Source: Nocardioides albus
Lineage (GTDB): Bacteria > Actinomycetota > Actinomycetes > Propionibacteriales > Nocardioidaceae
Assembly: GCF_014648255.1 (NCBI RefSeq)
Contig: NZ_BMQT01000013.1
Coordinates: 1-64,000, forward strand
Reading direction: 5' to 3'
DNA length: 64,000 nt
The notes under the pieces were generated by a model. That model ran no database searches and was not told the DNA's origin. It saw only the letters and a list, made by a program, of their open reading frames with translations. How positions within the stretch are numbered: the stretch's first letter is position 1; the number at the start of each line of letters is the position of its first letter. Below are positions 1 through 7,417 of the stretch, piece after piece. Both the position numbers and the translations under genes were made by a program.

Positions 1-698
1 GATTCAGCCCAGCCGGTGACCGCCGGACAGGGAAACCGATAGGAACGAAACCCAGGGCGAATCACCACCGCAGTGATCCGGGTGGTGCCGTCCCCGAGGC
101 GCCGCATGGTCAGCCGGGTCTTCTTCCGAGCGTGAACCTCTTCAGCCGCGAGTCGTTTGGCCTCTTCGGCTTCGGCGATCTCGGGGGCGATGACGTCGAG
201 GATCCTGCGTCCGAGGCGGCGGAGTCGGGTCGGGTCGAACTCGGTCGCATAGCCGACCATGGTCTCTTCAGCTTTCGCCCGGATCACTGGTTCGAGATCG
301 GCGGGGAGGTCGTCGAGAGCCGCGACGATCACCTCGGCCTGGGCGAGGTTGCAGGCACCAGCCCGCATCGCGGCCGCGACTCGGTGATAGGTCCGGTCCA
401 ACGCCTGCGCGAGCCGCAGGTCGGCGCGCAGGACCTCGGGACGCTGGTGGGTGTGGTGGTGCAGCCACGCAGCTATGTCGCGGGCCGCGCTGTCGGCGGC
501 GACGTCATCAGCAGCAGCCATCACCCGCAGCTCGAGCTCGGCCAACTGGGCTTTCGCCCGGGCGATCTCGCCCAGAGCGGCGACCTTCTGTCCGGTGGCC
601 ATGAACGACGGATTCGCATCCGCGACCCGGTCCAGATGGCCGGTGATCGCGACCACGGCCCCCAGCACAGGGTGCTGTGGCTGCTGCAGCGTGGTCAT
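1..698 (-). CDS. DUF222/13E12-repeat protein, N-terminal part (HNH endonuclease-like family), partial
   Basis: Reading leftward from the ATG at 698 gives an open frame of about 232 codons that runs off the window. It resembles the DUF222 region that precedes a C-terminal HNH nuclease in the abundant actinobacterial 13E12 family: an alanine-rich helical stretch with AAWLHHHTHQ (about residues 77-86), DLRLAQALDRTYHRVAAAM and FDPTRLRRLGRRILDVIAPE. A good ribosome site (GGGAGGTGACC) lies about 6 bases before the ATG. The HNH motif would be outside the window. After the usual GDGTTRITA segment (about residue 208) the sequence stops resembling the family (VVIRPGFRSYRFPC), so the copy may be truncated or chimeric. 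The cellular role of the family is unclear. Confidence 0.7.
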   Translation of the reverse strand, partial: MTTLQQPQHPVLGAVVAITGHLDRVADANPSFMATGQKVAALGEIARAKAQLAELELRVMAAADDVAADSAARDIAAWLHHHTHQRPEVLRADLRLAQALDRTYHRVAAAMRAGACNLAQAEVIVAALDDLPADLEPVIRAKAEETMVGYATEFDPTRLRRLGRRILDVIAPEIAEAEEAKRLAAEEVHARKKTRLTMRRLGDGTTRITAVVIRPGFRSYRFPCPAVTGWAE

Positions 699-1151
699 CG
701 AAACGGTCACCTCCCGACGTACGAACTCAATGGGACTTCTGCCTATGCAGAATCCCGGCTTGGTTCGCTGGTCCCGGAGGCCCGTCAACACGGGCTATTA
801 CTTACCCTCACAGCTCAGCGTTCACGCCCCTGGTTCCCCTGGATTACCCGCACCCGTTGTGTCCCGGATGGAAGGGCACGCCTCTTTCGAGGTGGTCGGC
901 CTCCACGTTTACGCTTGTGCCGAGCCTATCATATAATGCAAGACCAAACCCAATCAGGGACAGATATCCCAACCCGAAACCAGACCGCTGCTGGAAGCCC
1001 GCAAGACAGGTAAATGGCACCCGCCCAGACACCCTGGTTCTAATCTCCCAGCCCAAGCCCGGTATTGGCCCCACCCGTGCTGGAACTCGACACGAGGCCA
1101 ACGGACACACGTCAACCAAACCCACCCGAATGCGGCCAGCGAGCCGGTCGG
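699..1151. other. Intergenic region without a recognised gene
   Basis: This 453-bp stretch between the divergently placed DUF222 start and the end of the Cfa-like methyltransferase gene has no convincing reading frame. It is more AT-rich around 920-960 than the surrounding DNA and holds one promoter-like match, listed separately. No repeat or RNA gene was recognised. Confidence 0.5.
908..937 (+). promoter_or_regulatory. Promoter-like sequence (TTTACG-18-TATAAT)
   Basis: A perfect TATAAT hexamer at 932-937 is preceded after 18 bases by TTTACG. This is a striking match in GC-rich DNA, but no plus-strand gene follows for more than 3 kb. On the minus strand the same AT-rich patch offers TATGAT at 928-933, which could serve the DUF222 gene, although no good -35 accompanies it. 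The function is uncertain. Confidence 0.25.
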
Positions 1152-2402
1152 TCATCGGAGCTGATCAAGCGGCTCGTCCCGCGTGAACGTGACCTGCTGG
1201 ACGTCGATGTAGTCGGCGGCGAACCCGGCCCGGGTGTACTCCAGGTAGAAGTGCCACATCCGCAGGAACGTCTCGTCGAACCCGAGCGCCCGGACCTCGT
1301 CGACCTGCGCACGCAGCGCGATGTCCCAGCGCCGCAGGGTCTCCGCGTAGTGGGCGCCGAACGAGAGCCGGCTGCGCACCCGGAGCCGGGTGTGCGTGTC
1401 GACGGCATCGGTGATCGCCTCGGTCGAGGGGAGCAGGCCGCCCGGGAAGATGTACTTGGTGATCCAGGTCTCGGTGTTCCTGGTCGCCAGCATCCGCTCG
1501 TGCGGCATGGTGATCCCCTGGATCACGGCGATGCCGCCCGGGGCCAGGACCTCGTCGATCTTCGCGAAGTAGACCGGCCAGAACCGCTCGCCGACGGCCT
1601 CGATCATCTCGACGGAGACCACGGCGTCGTACGTCCCTTCCACCGCCCGGTAGTCGCACAGCTCGATGTCGACCCGATGCCCCAGACCGGCCGCGCCGAT
1701 CCGGCGCCGCGCCAGCTCGGCCTGCTCGACGGAGAGGGTCACCGAGGTGACCTGGGCTCCCCTGGCGGCGGCCCGCAGGGCGAGCTCGCCCCAGCCGGTG
1801 CCGATCTCGAGCAGCCGGGTGCCTGCCCCGACGCCCGCCTCGTCGAGGATCCGGTCGATCTTGCGGTGCTGGGCGAGCGCCAGGTCCTCGGTCGAGGGCA
1901 GGGAGGAGAACAGGCCCGCCGAGTAGCTCATCGTCGGGTCCAGGAAGAGCGCGAAGAAGTCGTTGGACAGGTCGTAGTGGTGGCCGATGTGCTCACGGGC
2001 GTTCTCGGGGGTGTTCAGGTCCTTCTCCCCACGGCGCCGCTCGTAGACGCCGCGCAGCCGCTGCGCCCATCCGGGGAGGAGACCGTCGAGGTCCCGGCAC
2101 AGCACCGTCAGGGTCTCTCCCAGCTCCGGCGCGTCCCAGGCGCCGGTCATGTACGCCTCGCCGAGCCCGATCAGTCCGTGGCGGCTGAGCCGCGCGTAGA
2201 GCTCCACGGGTCGGTGCAGCACGATGTCGGCCGGGCTGCCGTCCTCGCTCACGCTGATCCCGAGCCGCTTCGTGGCGGTCCGGAACAAGGTCGCCGCGGC
2301 AGCGGCGGTGAGCCGGGTCACCGGTCCGGTGGGTGACTCCTGAAGCATCGGCCAACGGTCACCCACCGCGGCCTGGGCGGTGGGGGCTTCGATGGTGGTC
2401 AT
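1152..2402 (-). CDS. Cyclopropane-fatty-acyl-phospholipid synthase-type SAM methyltransferase
   Basis: This 416-residue protein of the Cfa/mycolic-acid cyclopropane synthase family transfers a methyl group from S-adenosylmethionine to unsaturated acyl chains of membrane phospholipids. The SAM-binding glycine-rich motif LLEIGTGWGELALRAA lies near residues 195-210, after the LSNDFFALFLDPTMSYSAG segment found in this family. The C-terminal FYLEYTRAGFAADYIDVQQ is also typical. The start at 2402 has the ribosome site AAGGAG 5 bases upstream and overlaps the upstream gene's stop by 4 bases (ATGA), so the two genes are translationally coupled. A longer reading from 2459 would lie inside the upstream gene and lacks support. 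The partner gene suggests modification beyond simple cyclopropanation, perhaps methylated or furan fatty acids; that is inference. Confidence 0.88.
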   Translation of the reverse strand: MTTIEAPTAQAAVGDRWPMLQESPTGPVTRLTAAAAATLFRTATKRLGISVSEDGSPADIVLHRPVELYARLSRHGLIGLGEAYMTGAWDAPELGETLTVLCRDLDGLLPGWAQRLRGVYERRRGEKDLNTPENAREHIGHHYDLSNDFFALFLDPTMSYSAGLFSSLPSTEDLALAQHRKIDRILDEAGVGAGTRLLEIGTGWGELALRAAARGAQVTSVTLSVEQAELARRRIGAAGLGHRVDIELCDYRAVEGTYDAVVSVEMIEAVGERFWPVYFAKIDEVLAPGGIAVIQGITMPHERMLATRNTETWITKYIFPGGLLPSTEAITDAVDTHTRLRVRSRLSFGAHYAETLRRWDIALRAQVDEVRALGFDETFLRMWHFYLEYTRAGFAADYIDVQQVTFTRDEPLDQLR

Positions 2403-4405
2403 CGGACTCCTTCCTGGTGGTGCCGTGGTCGTCTCTGGACCGGCAGACGTCGTAGCCACAGCGCTGCGCCGTGGACGCGGATCCAGACCGCGCCGAGAAG
2501 CGCGGCCGGGGCGGAACGGAGCGTGTCCCCGAACCGCGGTTCGACCCGGAGGCCACGCACGGCGGCGTCGAAGACGGTCCCGTCATCGGTGTTCAGCCGG
2601 ACGGCGACCTGGAGCCGGCCGTCGGGTGGAGGCACGGTCAGGTCGTAGTGGCCGTCGACCCCGTGGAACGGGGATACGTACATCGCCTTCGCGACCCGTG
2701 CGCGGTGCCGTTCGTCAGGATGGACGACGTAGGCGTGCCGGTCGCCGTAGGTGTTGTGGACCTCGACGACGGTCGCCAGCGGCTCCCCGGAGGCGGCCGT
2801 GCACCAGTAGACGGTGATCGGGTTGAAGCAGAAGCCGAACGCCCTCGGCTGGGTCGCCATCAGCACGCGTGCGTCGCCCAGGTCGAGGTCGTGGAGCCTC
2901 AGGAACGCGGCGAGGTTCTCCCGGATCGAGAGCGCGGGGTCACCCAGATGGTCGCGAGCCTCGAAGCGGCCGAGGATGCCATGGTCGGGAAGCTGGTCCA
3001 GATCGACCACCCGCCAGTACGAGCGGTGCACGAACCGGTTCCGCAGCGGCTCCCGACGGGTGTGGCTGATCGTGGTCCGATAGAGCCCGGTCGCGGAGCC
3101 GCCGGTTCGCTCCTCAGGACTCGTCCAGTCCAGCCCGAGCCGCTGTGCCGCCTTGGCTCCGGAGCGGGCGCCGTCCTCGTGGAACCCCCACCCGCGCCAG
3201 GCGCCGGCGAAGACCAGCCTGTCGGAGTCCAGCTCGTCGGCGCGCTGCTGGGCGACCACCGACTCCGGGGTGTAGAGCGGGTGCTCGTACTCCATGGTGG
3301 CGATGACCTTGTCGGGGTCGATCAGGTCGGCCCCGCCGAGAGTGACGAGGTGACGTACGCCGCCGGGAGCCGGCAGCCGCATCAACCGGGTGAGGTCGTA
3401 GGTGAGCGTGACCTGGCCGCGGCCCGGGCGCTCCAGGTAGTTCCACGACGCCCGGGTGCGCTCGTTGCTCGGCAGCAGGCTGGTGTCGGTGTGCAGCTGG
3501 GCCTGGTTGGCGGAGTACGGGAACGCGCCCAGGATCTCCCGCTGGGCGGCCGTGGGGTCACCGAGCATGGCCAAGGACTGCCCGGGATGGGTCGCCAGCA
3601 CGACGGCGTCGAAGACCTCGGTGTGCCCGTTGCCGTCGGTGATCTCGACACCGGTGCCGGCGTCGACGACGTTCACGACCTTTGTCGAGGTCAGCACCCG
3701 ACCGCCGCGGTCGCGGATCGCGGCGGAGACCCGCTCGACGTACGTCGCCGACCCGCCGGTGACCGTGCGCCAGCGGGGTGAGCCGAAGACCTGCAGCATC
3801 CCGTGGTGGCTGAGGAACTCGAAGAGGTAGCGGGCCGGGTAGCTCAGCGCCGTCTCCGGGTCGCAGGACCACACCGCGGCGACCAGCGGGGCCATGAAGT
3901 GGCGACGGAAGTGCGCGGTGAACCCGTGCTCGTCCAGGAACGTCTCGAGGGTGCGCTCGTCGGGCTCGTCACTCGTGAGCAGCGCCCGGGCGGCCCGGTG
4001 GAACCGCGGGATCTCGGTGAGCATCCGCAGGTGCGCCGGGCGGAACGCGCGGCGGTCGGGCAGCACCCCGCGCAGCCCGCGCGCCCCCGCGTACTCCACG
4101 TCGGCGGCCGTCGAACGCACCGACATCGACATCTCCGAGACCTGGGTCGGCACATCGAGCTCGGCGAAGAGCCGGAGCAGGGTCGGATACGTACGCCGGT
4201 TGTGCACGATGAACCCGGTGTCGATCGCCAGCTCCGTGCCGTCCGGCGCGGTGACACGGTGGGTGTCGGCATGGCCGCCCAGCCGGTCATCGGCCTCGAA
4301 GAGTGTCACGGTGCTGTCGCCGGAAGCGACGTACGAAGCGGCCAGTCCGGCCACACCGCTGCCCACTACGGCGATCCGGCGGCGTTCGTGGTCGGCGCTG
4401 CTCAT
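2399..4405 (-). CDS. Fused FAD-dependent amine-oxidase-like oxidoreductase and DUF1365 protein
   Basis: One uninterrupted frame of 668 residues carries two domains. Residues 1-415 form a flavin amine-oxidase-like oxidoreductase with the dinucleotide motif VVGSGVAGLAASY and the following acidic LFEADDRLGGHADT; the GSPRWRTVTGGSATYV and FAGAWRGWGFHEDGARSG segments are typical of this group. Residues 440-655 match DUF1365 (RNRFVHRSYWRVVDLDQLP, FGFCFNPITVYWC, YVSPFHGVDGHY). In most genomes known to me these are separate adjacent genes next to a Cfa-like methyltransferase, and in some bacteria that set takes part in fatty-acid modification. Here the methyltransferase follows with an ATGA overlap. 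Redox chemistry on methylated acyl chains is a reasonable inference; the substrate is unknown. Confidence 0.85.
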   Translation of the reverse strand: MSSADHERRRIAVVGSGVAGLAASYVASGDSTVTLFEADDRLGGHADTHRVTAPDGTELAIDTGFIVHNRRTYPTLLRLFAELDVPTQVSEMSMSVRSTAADVEYAGARGLRGVLPDRRAFRPAHLRMLTEIPRFHRAARALLTSDEPDERTLETFLDEHGFTAHFRRHFMAPLVAAVWSCDPETALSYPARYLFEFLSHHGMLQVFGSPRWRTVTGGSATYVERVSAAIRDRGGRVLTSTKVVNVVDAGTGVEITDGNGHTEVFDAVVLATHPGQSLAMLGDPTAAQREILGAFPYSANQAQLHTDTSLLPSNERTRASWNYLERPGRGQVTLTYDLTRLMRLPAPGGVRHLVTLGGADLIDPDKVIATMEYEHPLYTPESVVAQQRADELDSDRLVFAGAWRGWGFHEDGARSGAKAAQRLGLDWTSPEERTGGSATGLYRTTISHTRREPLRNRFVHRSYWRVVDLDQLPDHGILGRFEARDHLGDPALSIRENLAAFLRLHDLDLGDARVLMATQPRAFGFCFNPITVYWCTAASGEPLATVVEVHNTYGDRHAYVVHPDERHRARVAKAMYVSPFHGVDGHYDLTVPPPDGRLQVAVRLNTDDGTVFDAAVRGLRVEPRFGDTLRSAPAALLGAVWIRVHGAALWLRRLPVQRRPRHHQEGVR

Positions 4406-4566
4406 CGGGCTCCTCGGGGTCGAAGTGGGCGATCAGCGCAGAGCGCTGTCATCCGGTCTTCGGTCACCGGACCGATTCGGATTTCTCTCAGGTCATCATT
4501 TTCGTCATCTGTGCTCCGGACCTCGTTGGCCTCTGCAGCAGGTGGCGCACCATAGAATCGCCCCGC

Positions 4567-5792
4567 ATGAGCGACGAGGCGATGAAGATCCCCGCCTTCG
4601 TCCGCTACTGGACCGCCTCGACGACAGGTTCCTTCGGCACGGCCGTCTCGACCGTCGCGGTCCAGGTGCTCGTCGTCAAGTTCTGGTCGCCACTCCAGCG
4701 GAGGTCGGAGTCGTGAACGCGGCCAGGGTCCTGCCGTACGCCTTTCTGGGGCTGTTCGCCGGAGTGCTTGTCGACAGGGTCCGACGCAAACCGCTGTTGA
4801 TCTGGTCGAACGCGGCGCAGGCGGTCGCCCTGCTGGCCATCCCGGTGCTCTGGTTGGCCGATGCCCTCTCGTTGGTCGCAGTAGCTGCCGTGCTCTTCGT
4901 GGTCGGCGCCCTCTCCGTTCTCGAGATCGCAGCGCGGCAGTCCTTCCTCCCCCGCCTCGTGCCGAAGAGCGCGCTGCTCTCGGCGAACGCGCGAATCGAT
5001 CAAGGCGACACCGTCGCGATGACGTCGGGGCCGGCCCTGGGTGGCGGGATGGTCGCCTTGATCGGGGCGCCTTTCGCGGTCCTCGCTGACGTGCTCACCT
5101 GTGCACTCGGTGCGATCATGAACGCTCGTTTACGCGTCGAGGAGCCGCCGCTTCCCCGTCGGCCGAGCACTCCGAGCCAGGTGCTGGAGGACATCAGGGT
5201 CGGCGTGCGCTACATCTACCGCCATCGCACGATCGCCCCGCATGCGACCTCCACCCACATCTGGTTCATCGCCAACGCGATGGCACTGACGGCGTTCGCG
5301 CCGTTCGCACTGCGCGAGATGGGGCTCGGAGCGGTCGCCTTCGGCGTCGTCCTGGCGTTCACCGGCGTCGGCGGTCTGATCGGAGCCCTGCTCGCCGTCA
5401 AAGCCGGGTTCCGTCTGGGAGCTGGTGGGGCGACGCTGCTCGGCTTCACTGCCGCACCTCTGGCATGGGGAGCCTCTGCGCTGGCGCCGCCGACCGCAGT
5501 CGGCATCGTCATTCTCGCCGGCGCCCAGGTGGTGGCGGGGTTCGGCATGGGAGTCGCGAACGCCAACTCCCTGGGCTATCGGCAAGCCGTGACACCGGAT
5601 GCGCTCCAGGGGCGGATGAATGCGACCATTCGATCCGCGAACCGCACCTGCGCTGTGGTCGGCGCCCTGGCTGGTGGTCTCGTGGCCCAGCTGCTGGGGC
5701 TTCGTCCAGCCCTGTGGGTGGCCGTCGCGATCTTCGTGATCGCGGCCGCGGTCGTGTTCGGCTCACCATTTCGCGGAGCTCGCCACGAATAG
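4567..5792 (+). pseudogene. MFS transporter broken by a single-base frameshift
   Basis: The start at 4567 gives a typical major-facilitator N-terminus (AFVRYWTASTTGSFGTAVST), but this frame stops at 4714-4716. From about 4680 the neighbouring frame continues the same protein (ATPAEVGVVNAARVLPYAF onward) through many hydrophobic segments to 5792, about 370 further residues with transporter features such as a VDRVRRKPLL loop. Joining the two needs one missing base (or two extra) near 4675-4690, within VVKF/LVATPAEV. No slippery heptamer for programmed frameshifting is evident, so this is either an inactivated gene or a sequencing error. The intact protein would be a roughly 405-residue drug-efflux-like permease. 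It is divergent from the FAD oxidoreductase gene across a 160-bp gap. Confidence 0.75.
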
Positions 5793-5804
5793 GAAGCCAC
5801 GAAA

Positions 5805-5835
5805 ACGGGTTCGGCCTCTGAAACCCAGAGCCCGT
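5805..5835. terminator. Hairpin between convergent genes
   Basis: ACGGG...CCCGT outer arms (5805-5809 and 5831-5835) enclose CTCTG/CAGAG (5816-5820 and 5826-5830). The hairpin sits between the ends of the convergent MFS and SDR genes and touches the SDR stop codon. It could end transcription in both directions; the stem is interrupted, so support is modest. Confidence 0.35.
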
Positions 5836-6569
5836 CAGCCGCGACCGGCGTACGGCATCCCGGTCGCGAGGATGGTCATCGTGGGGACGCTGACGCCGAG
5901 CGGCAGCTGGGCCATGGCGACGATCGCGTCGGCGACGTGCTGCGGGTCGAAGGTCGGCTCGGGGCGTACGGTGCCGTCGGCCTGACGGGCGCCGACGGCG
6001 ATGCCGGCGGTCATCTCGGTGGCCGCGTTGCCGATGTCGATCTGGCCGACGGCGATGTCGTGAGCTCGGCAGTCGAGGGCGAGCGCGCGGGTGAGGCCGG
6101 TGATCGCGTGCTTGGAGGTGGTGTAGGCCGCGCTGCCCGGTCGCGGTACGTGCGCGGAGATCGAGCCGTTGTTGATGATCCGTCCGCCGCGCGGGTCCTG
6201 CCGCTTCATCTGGGCGAAGGCCTCGCGGGCGCAGAGGAAGGAGCCGGTGACGTTGACGGCCAGCGTCGCGGCGAACTCCTCGGGCGGGATCTCGTCGACG
6301 TCGCCGCTCGGGCCGAAGGTGCCGGCGTTGTTGACCAGCAGGTCCACGCGGCCCCACATCCCGACGACGGCGGCGAACGCCGCTTCCACCTCAGCGGCAG
6401 AAGCGACGTCCGTGGGCAGCACGAGGGACCGCGCCATCACCGACGCGGTCTCCTCCAACGACGACCGGGTGCGGCCGAGCAGGGCGACCTGGAAGCCGGC
6501 GCCGTCCAGCGCCTGCGCGATCACTCTCCCCAGCCCGGAGCCTGCTCCGGTGACGACCGCGACCGGCAT
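5835..6569 (-). CDS. Short-chain dehydrogenase/reductase (SDR)
   Basis: This 244-residue classical SDR has the NAD(P)-binding TGAGSGLG near residues 7-14, the structural NNAG near residue 85, the catalytic Ser in NNGSIS and the YTTSK active-site Tyr/Lys pair. The ATG at 6569 shares one base with the allE stop codon (TGATG); a longer frame from 6683 would lie inside allE. It is the last gene of the allantoin/glyoxylate operon, which suggests an oxidoreduction of a ureido or C2/C3 intermediate, but the substrate cannot be read from the sequence. It does not belong to the malate/lactate-type family of ureidoglycolate dehydrogenase (AllD). Confidence 0.85.
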   Translation of the reverse strand: MPVAVVTGAGSGLGRVIAQALDGAGFQVALLGRTRSSLEETASVMARSLVLPTDVASAAEVEAAFAAVVGMWGRVDLLVNNAGTFGPSGDVDEIPPEEFAATLAVNVTGSFLCAREAFAQMKRQDPRGGRIINNGSISAHVPRPGSAAYTTSKHAITGLTRALALDCRAHDIAVGQIDIGNAATEMTAGIAVGARQADGTVRPEPTFDPQHVADAIVAMAQLPLGVSVPTMTILATGMPYAGRG

Positions 6570-7417
6570 CAGGTGAACTGCCGGCTCAGCTGGGCGTGCC
6601 GGTTGACGTCCTTGTAGAGCAGGTAGCGGAACCGGTCGGGGCCACCGGCGTAGCAGGCCTGCGGACAGAAGGCCCGCAGCCACATGAAGTCGCCCTCCTG
6701 CACCTCGACCCAGTCCTTGTTGAGCAGGTAGACGGCCTTGCCCTCGAGGACGTAGAGCCCGTGCTCCATCACGTGTGTCTCCGGGAACGGGATCGCGCCG
6801 CCCGGCTCGAAGCTGACGATGTTGACGTGCATGTCGTGGCGTACATCATCGGGGTCGACGAAACGCTGGGTCTTCCAGGCGCCGTCGGTGCCCGGCATCT
6901 CGCCACCGGGCACGTCGACCTCGTTCGTGACGAATGCCTCCGGTACGTCGATGCCGTCGACCCGCTGGTAGGCCTTGCGGATCCAGTGGAAGCGGGCGAC
7001 CTGGTCGCTGGTGTTGTGCAGCGTCCAGGTGGAGCCGGGCGGGAGGAAGGCGTAGCCGCCGGGGGTGAGACCGTGCTTCTCGCCCTCGATCGAGAGCGTC
7101 AGCGCGCCCTCGACCACGAACAGGACGCCCTCCGCGCCCGGGTCGAGCTCGGGCTTGTCGCTGCCGCCGCCGGGCGAGACCTCGACGATGTACTGCGAGA
7201 AGGTCTCGGCGAACCCCGACAGCGGGCGGGCGATCACCCACAGCCGGGTGCCCTCCCAGAACGGCAGCTTGCTGGTGACGATGTCGCGCATGGTGCCACG
7301 CGGGAGCACTGCGTACGCCTCGGTGAAGACGGCCCGGTCGGTGGTCAGCTCGCGCTGGGACGGGTGGCCGCCGGTCGGGGCGTAGTAGCGGCCAGGAGGG
7401 TTGTGTGCTGCGCTCAT
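6569..7417 (-). CDS. allE: (S)-ureidoglycine aminohydrolase
   Basis: This 282-residue bicupin of the AllE/YlbA family releases ammonia from (S)-ureidoglycine to give (S)-ureidoglycolate. The N-terminal RYYAPTGGHPSQ and LPRGTMRDIVTS are family hallmarks. Two cupin modules follow: VLFVVEGALTLSIEGEKHGL with LPPGSTWTLHN near residues 95-130, and a C-terminal one with PETHVMEHGLYVLEGKAVYL and WLRAFCPQACYAGG, which carries the likely manganese ligands (His, Glu, His). The start overlaps the allantoinase stop by 4 bases (ATGA). Its substrate would come from allantoate amidohydrolase, which is not in the window. Confidence 0.93.
   Translation of the reverse strand: MSAAHNPPGRYYAPTGGHPSQRELTTDRAVFTEAYAVLPRGTMRDIVTSKLPFWEGTRLWVIARPLSGFAETFSQYIVEVSPGGGSDKPELDPGAEGVLFVVEGALTLSIEGEKHGLTPGGYAFLPPGSTWTLHNTSDQVARFHWIRKAYQRVDGIDVPEAFVTNEVDVPGGEMPGTDGAWKTQRFVDPDDVRHDMHVNIVSFEPGGAIPFPETHVMEHGLYVLEGKAVYLLNKDWVEVQEGDFMWLRAFCPQACYAGGPDRFRYLLYKDVNRHAQLSRQFT

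Noticed and set aside
1065..2336. Long open frame on the plus strand opposite the Cfa-like gene (and similar ones opposite most genes)
   Set aside because: High-GC DNA gives long antisense frames. The translations are Arg/Ala/Gly-rich without domains, while the minus-strand gene has clear motifs.
4660..4700. Programmed -1 frameshift in the MFS gene
   Set aside because: No slippery X_XXY_YYZ heptamer or downstream hairpin is evident at the junction; a simple lesion is more likely.
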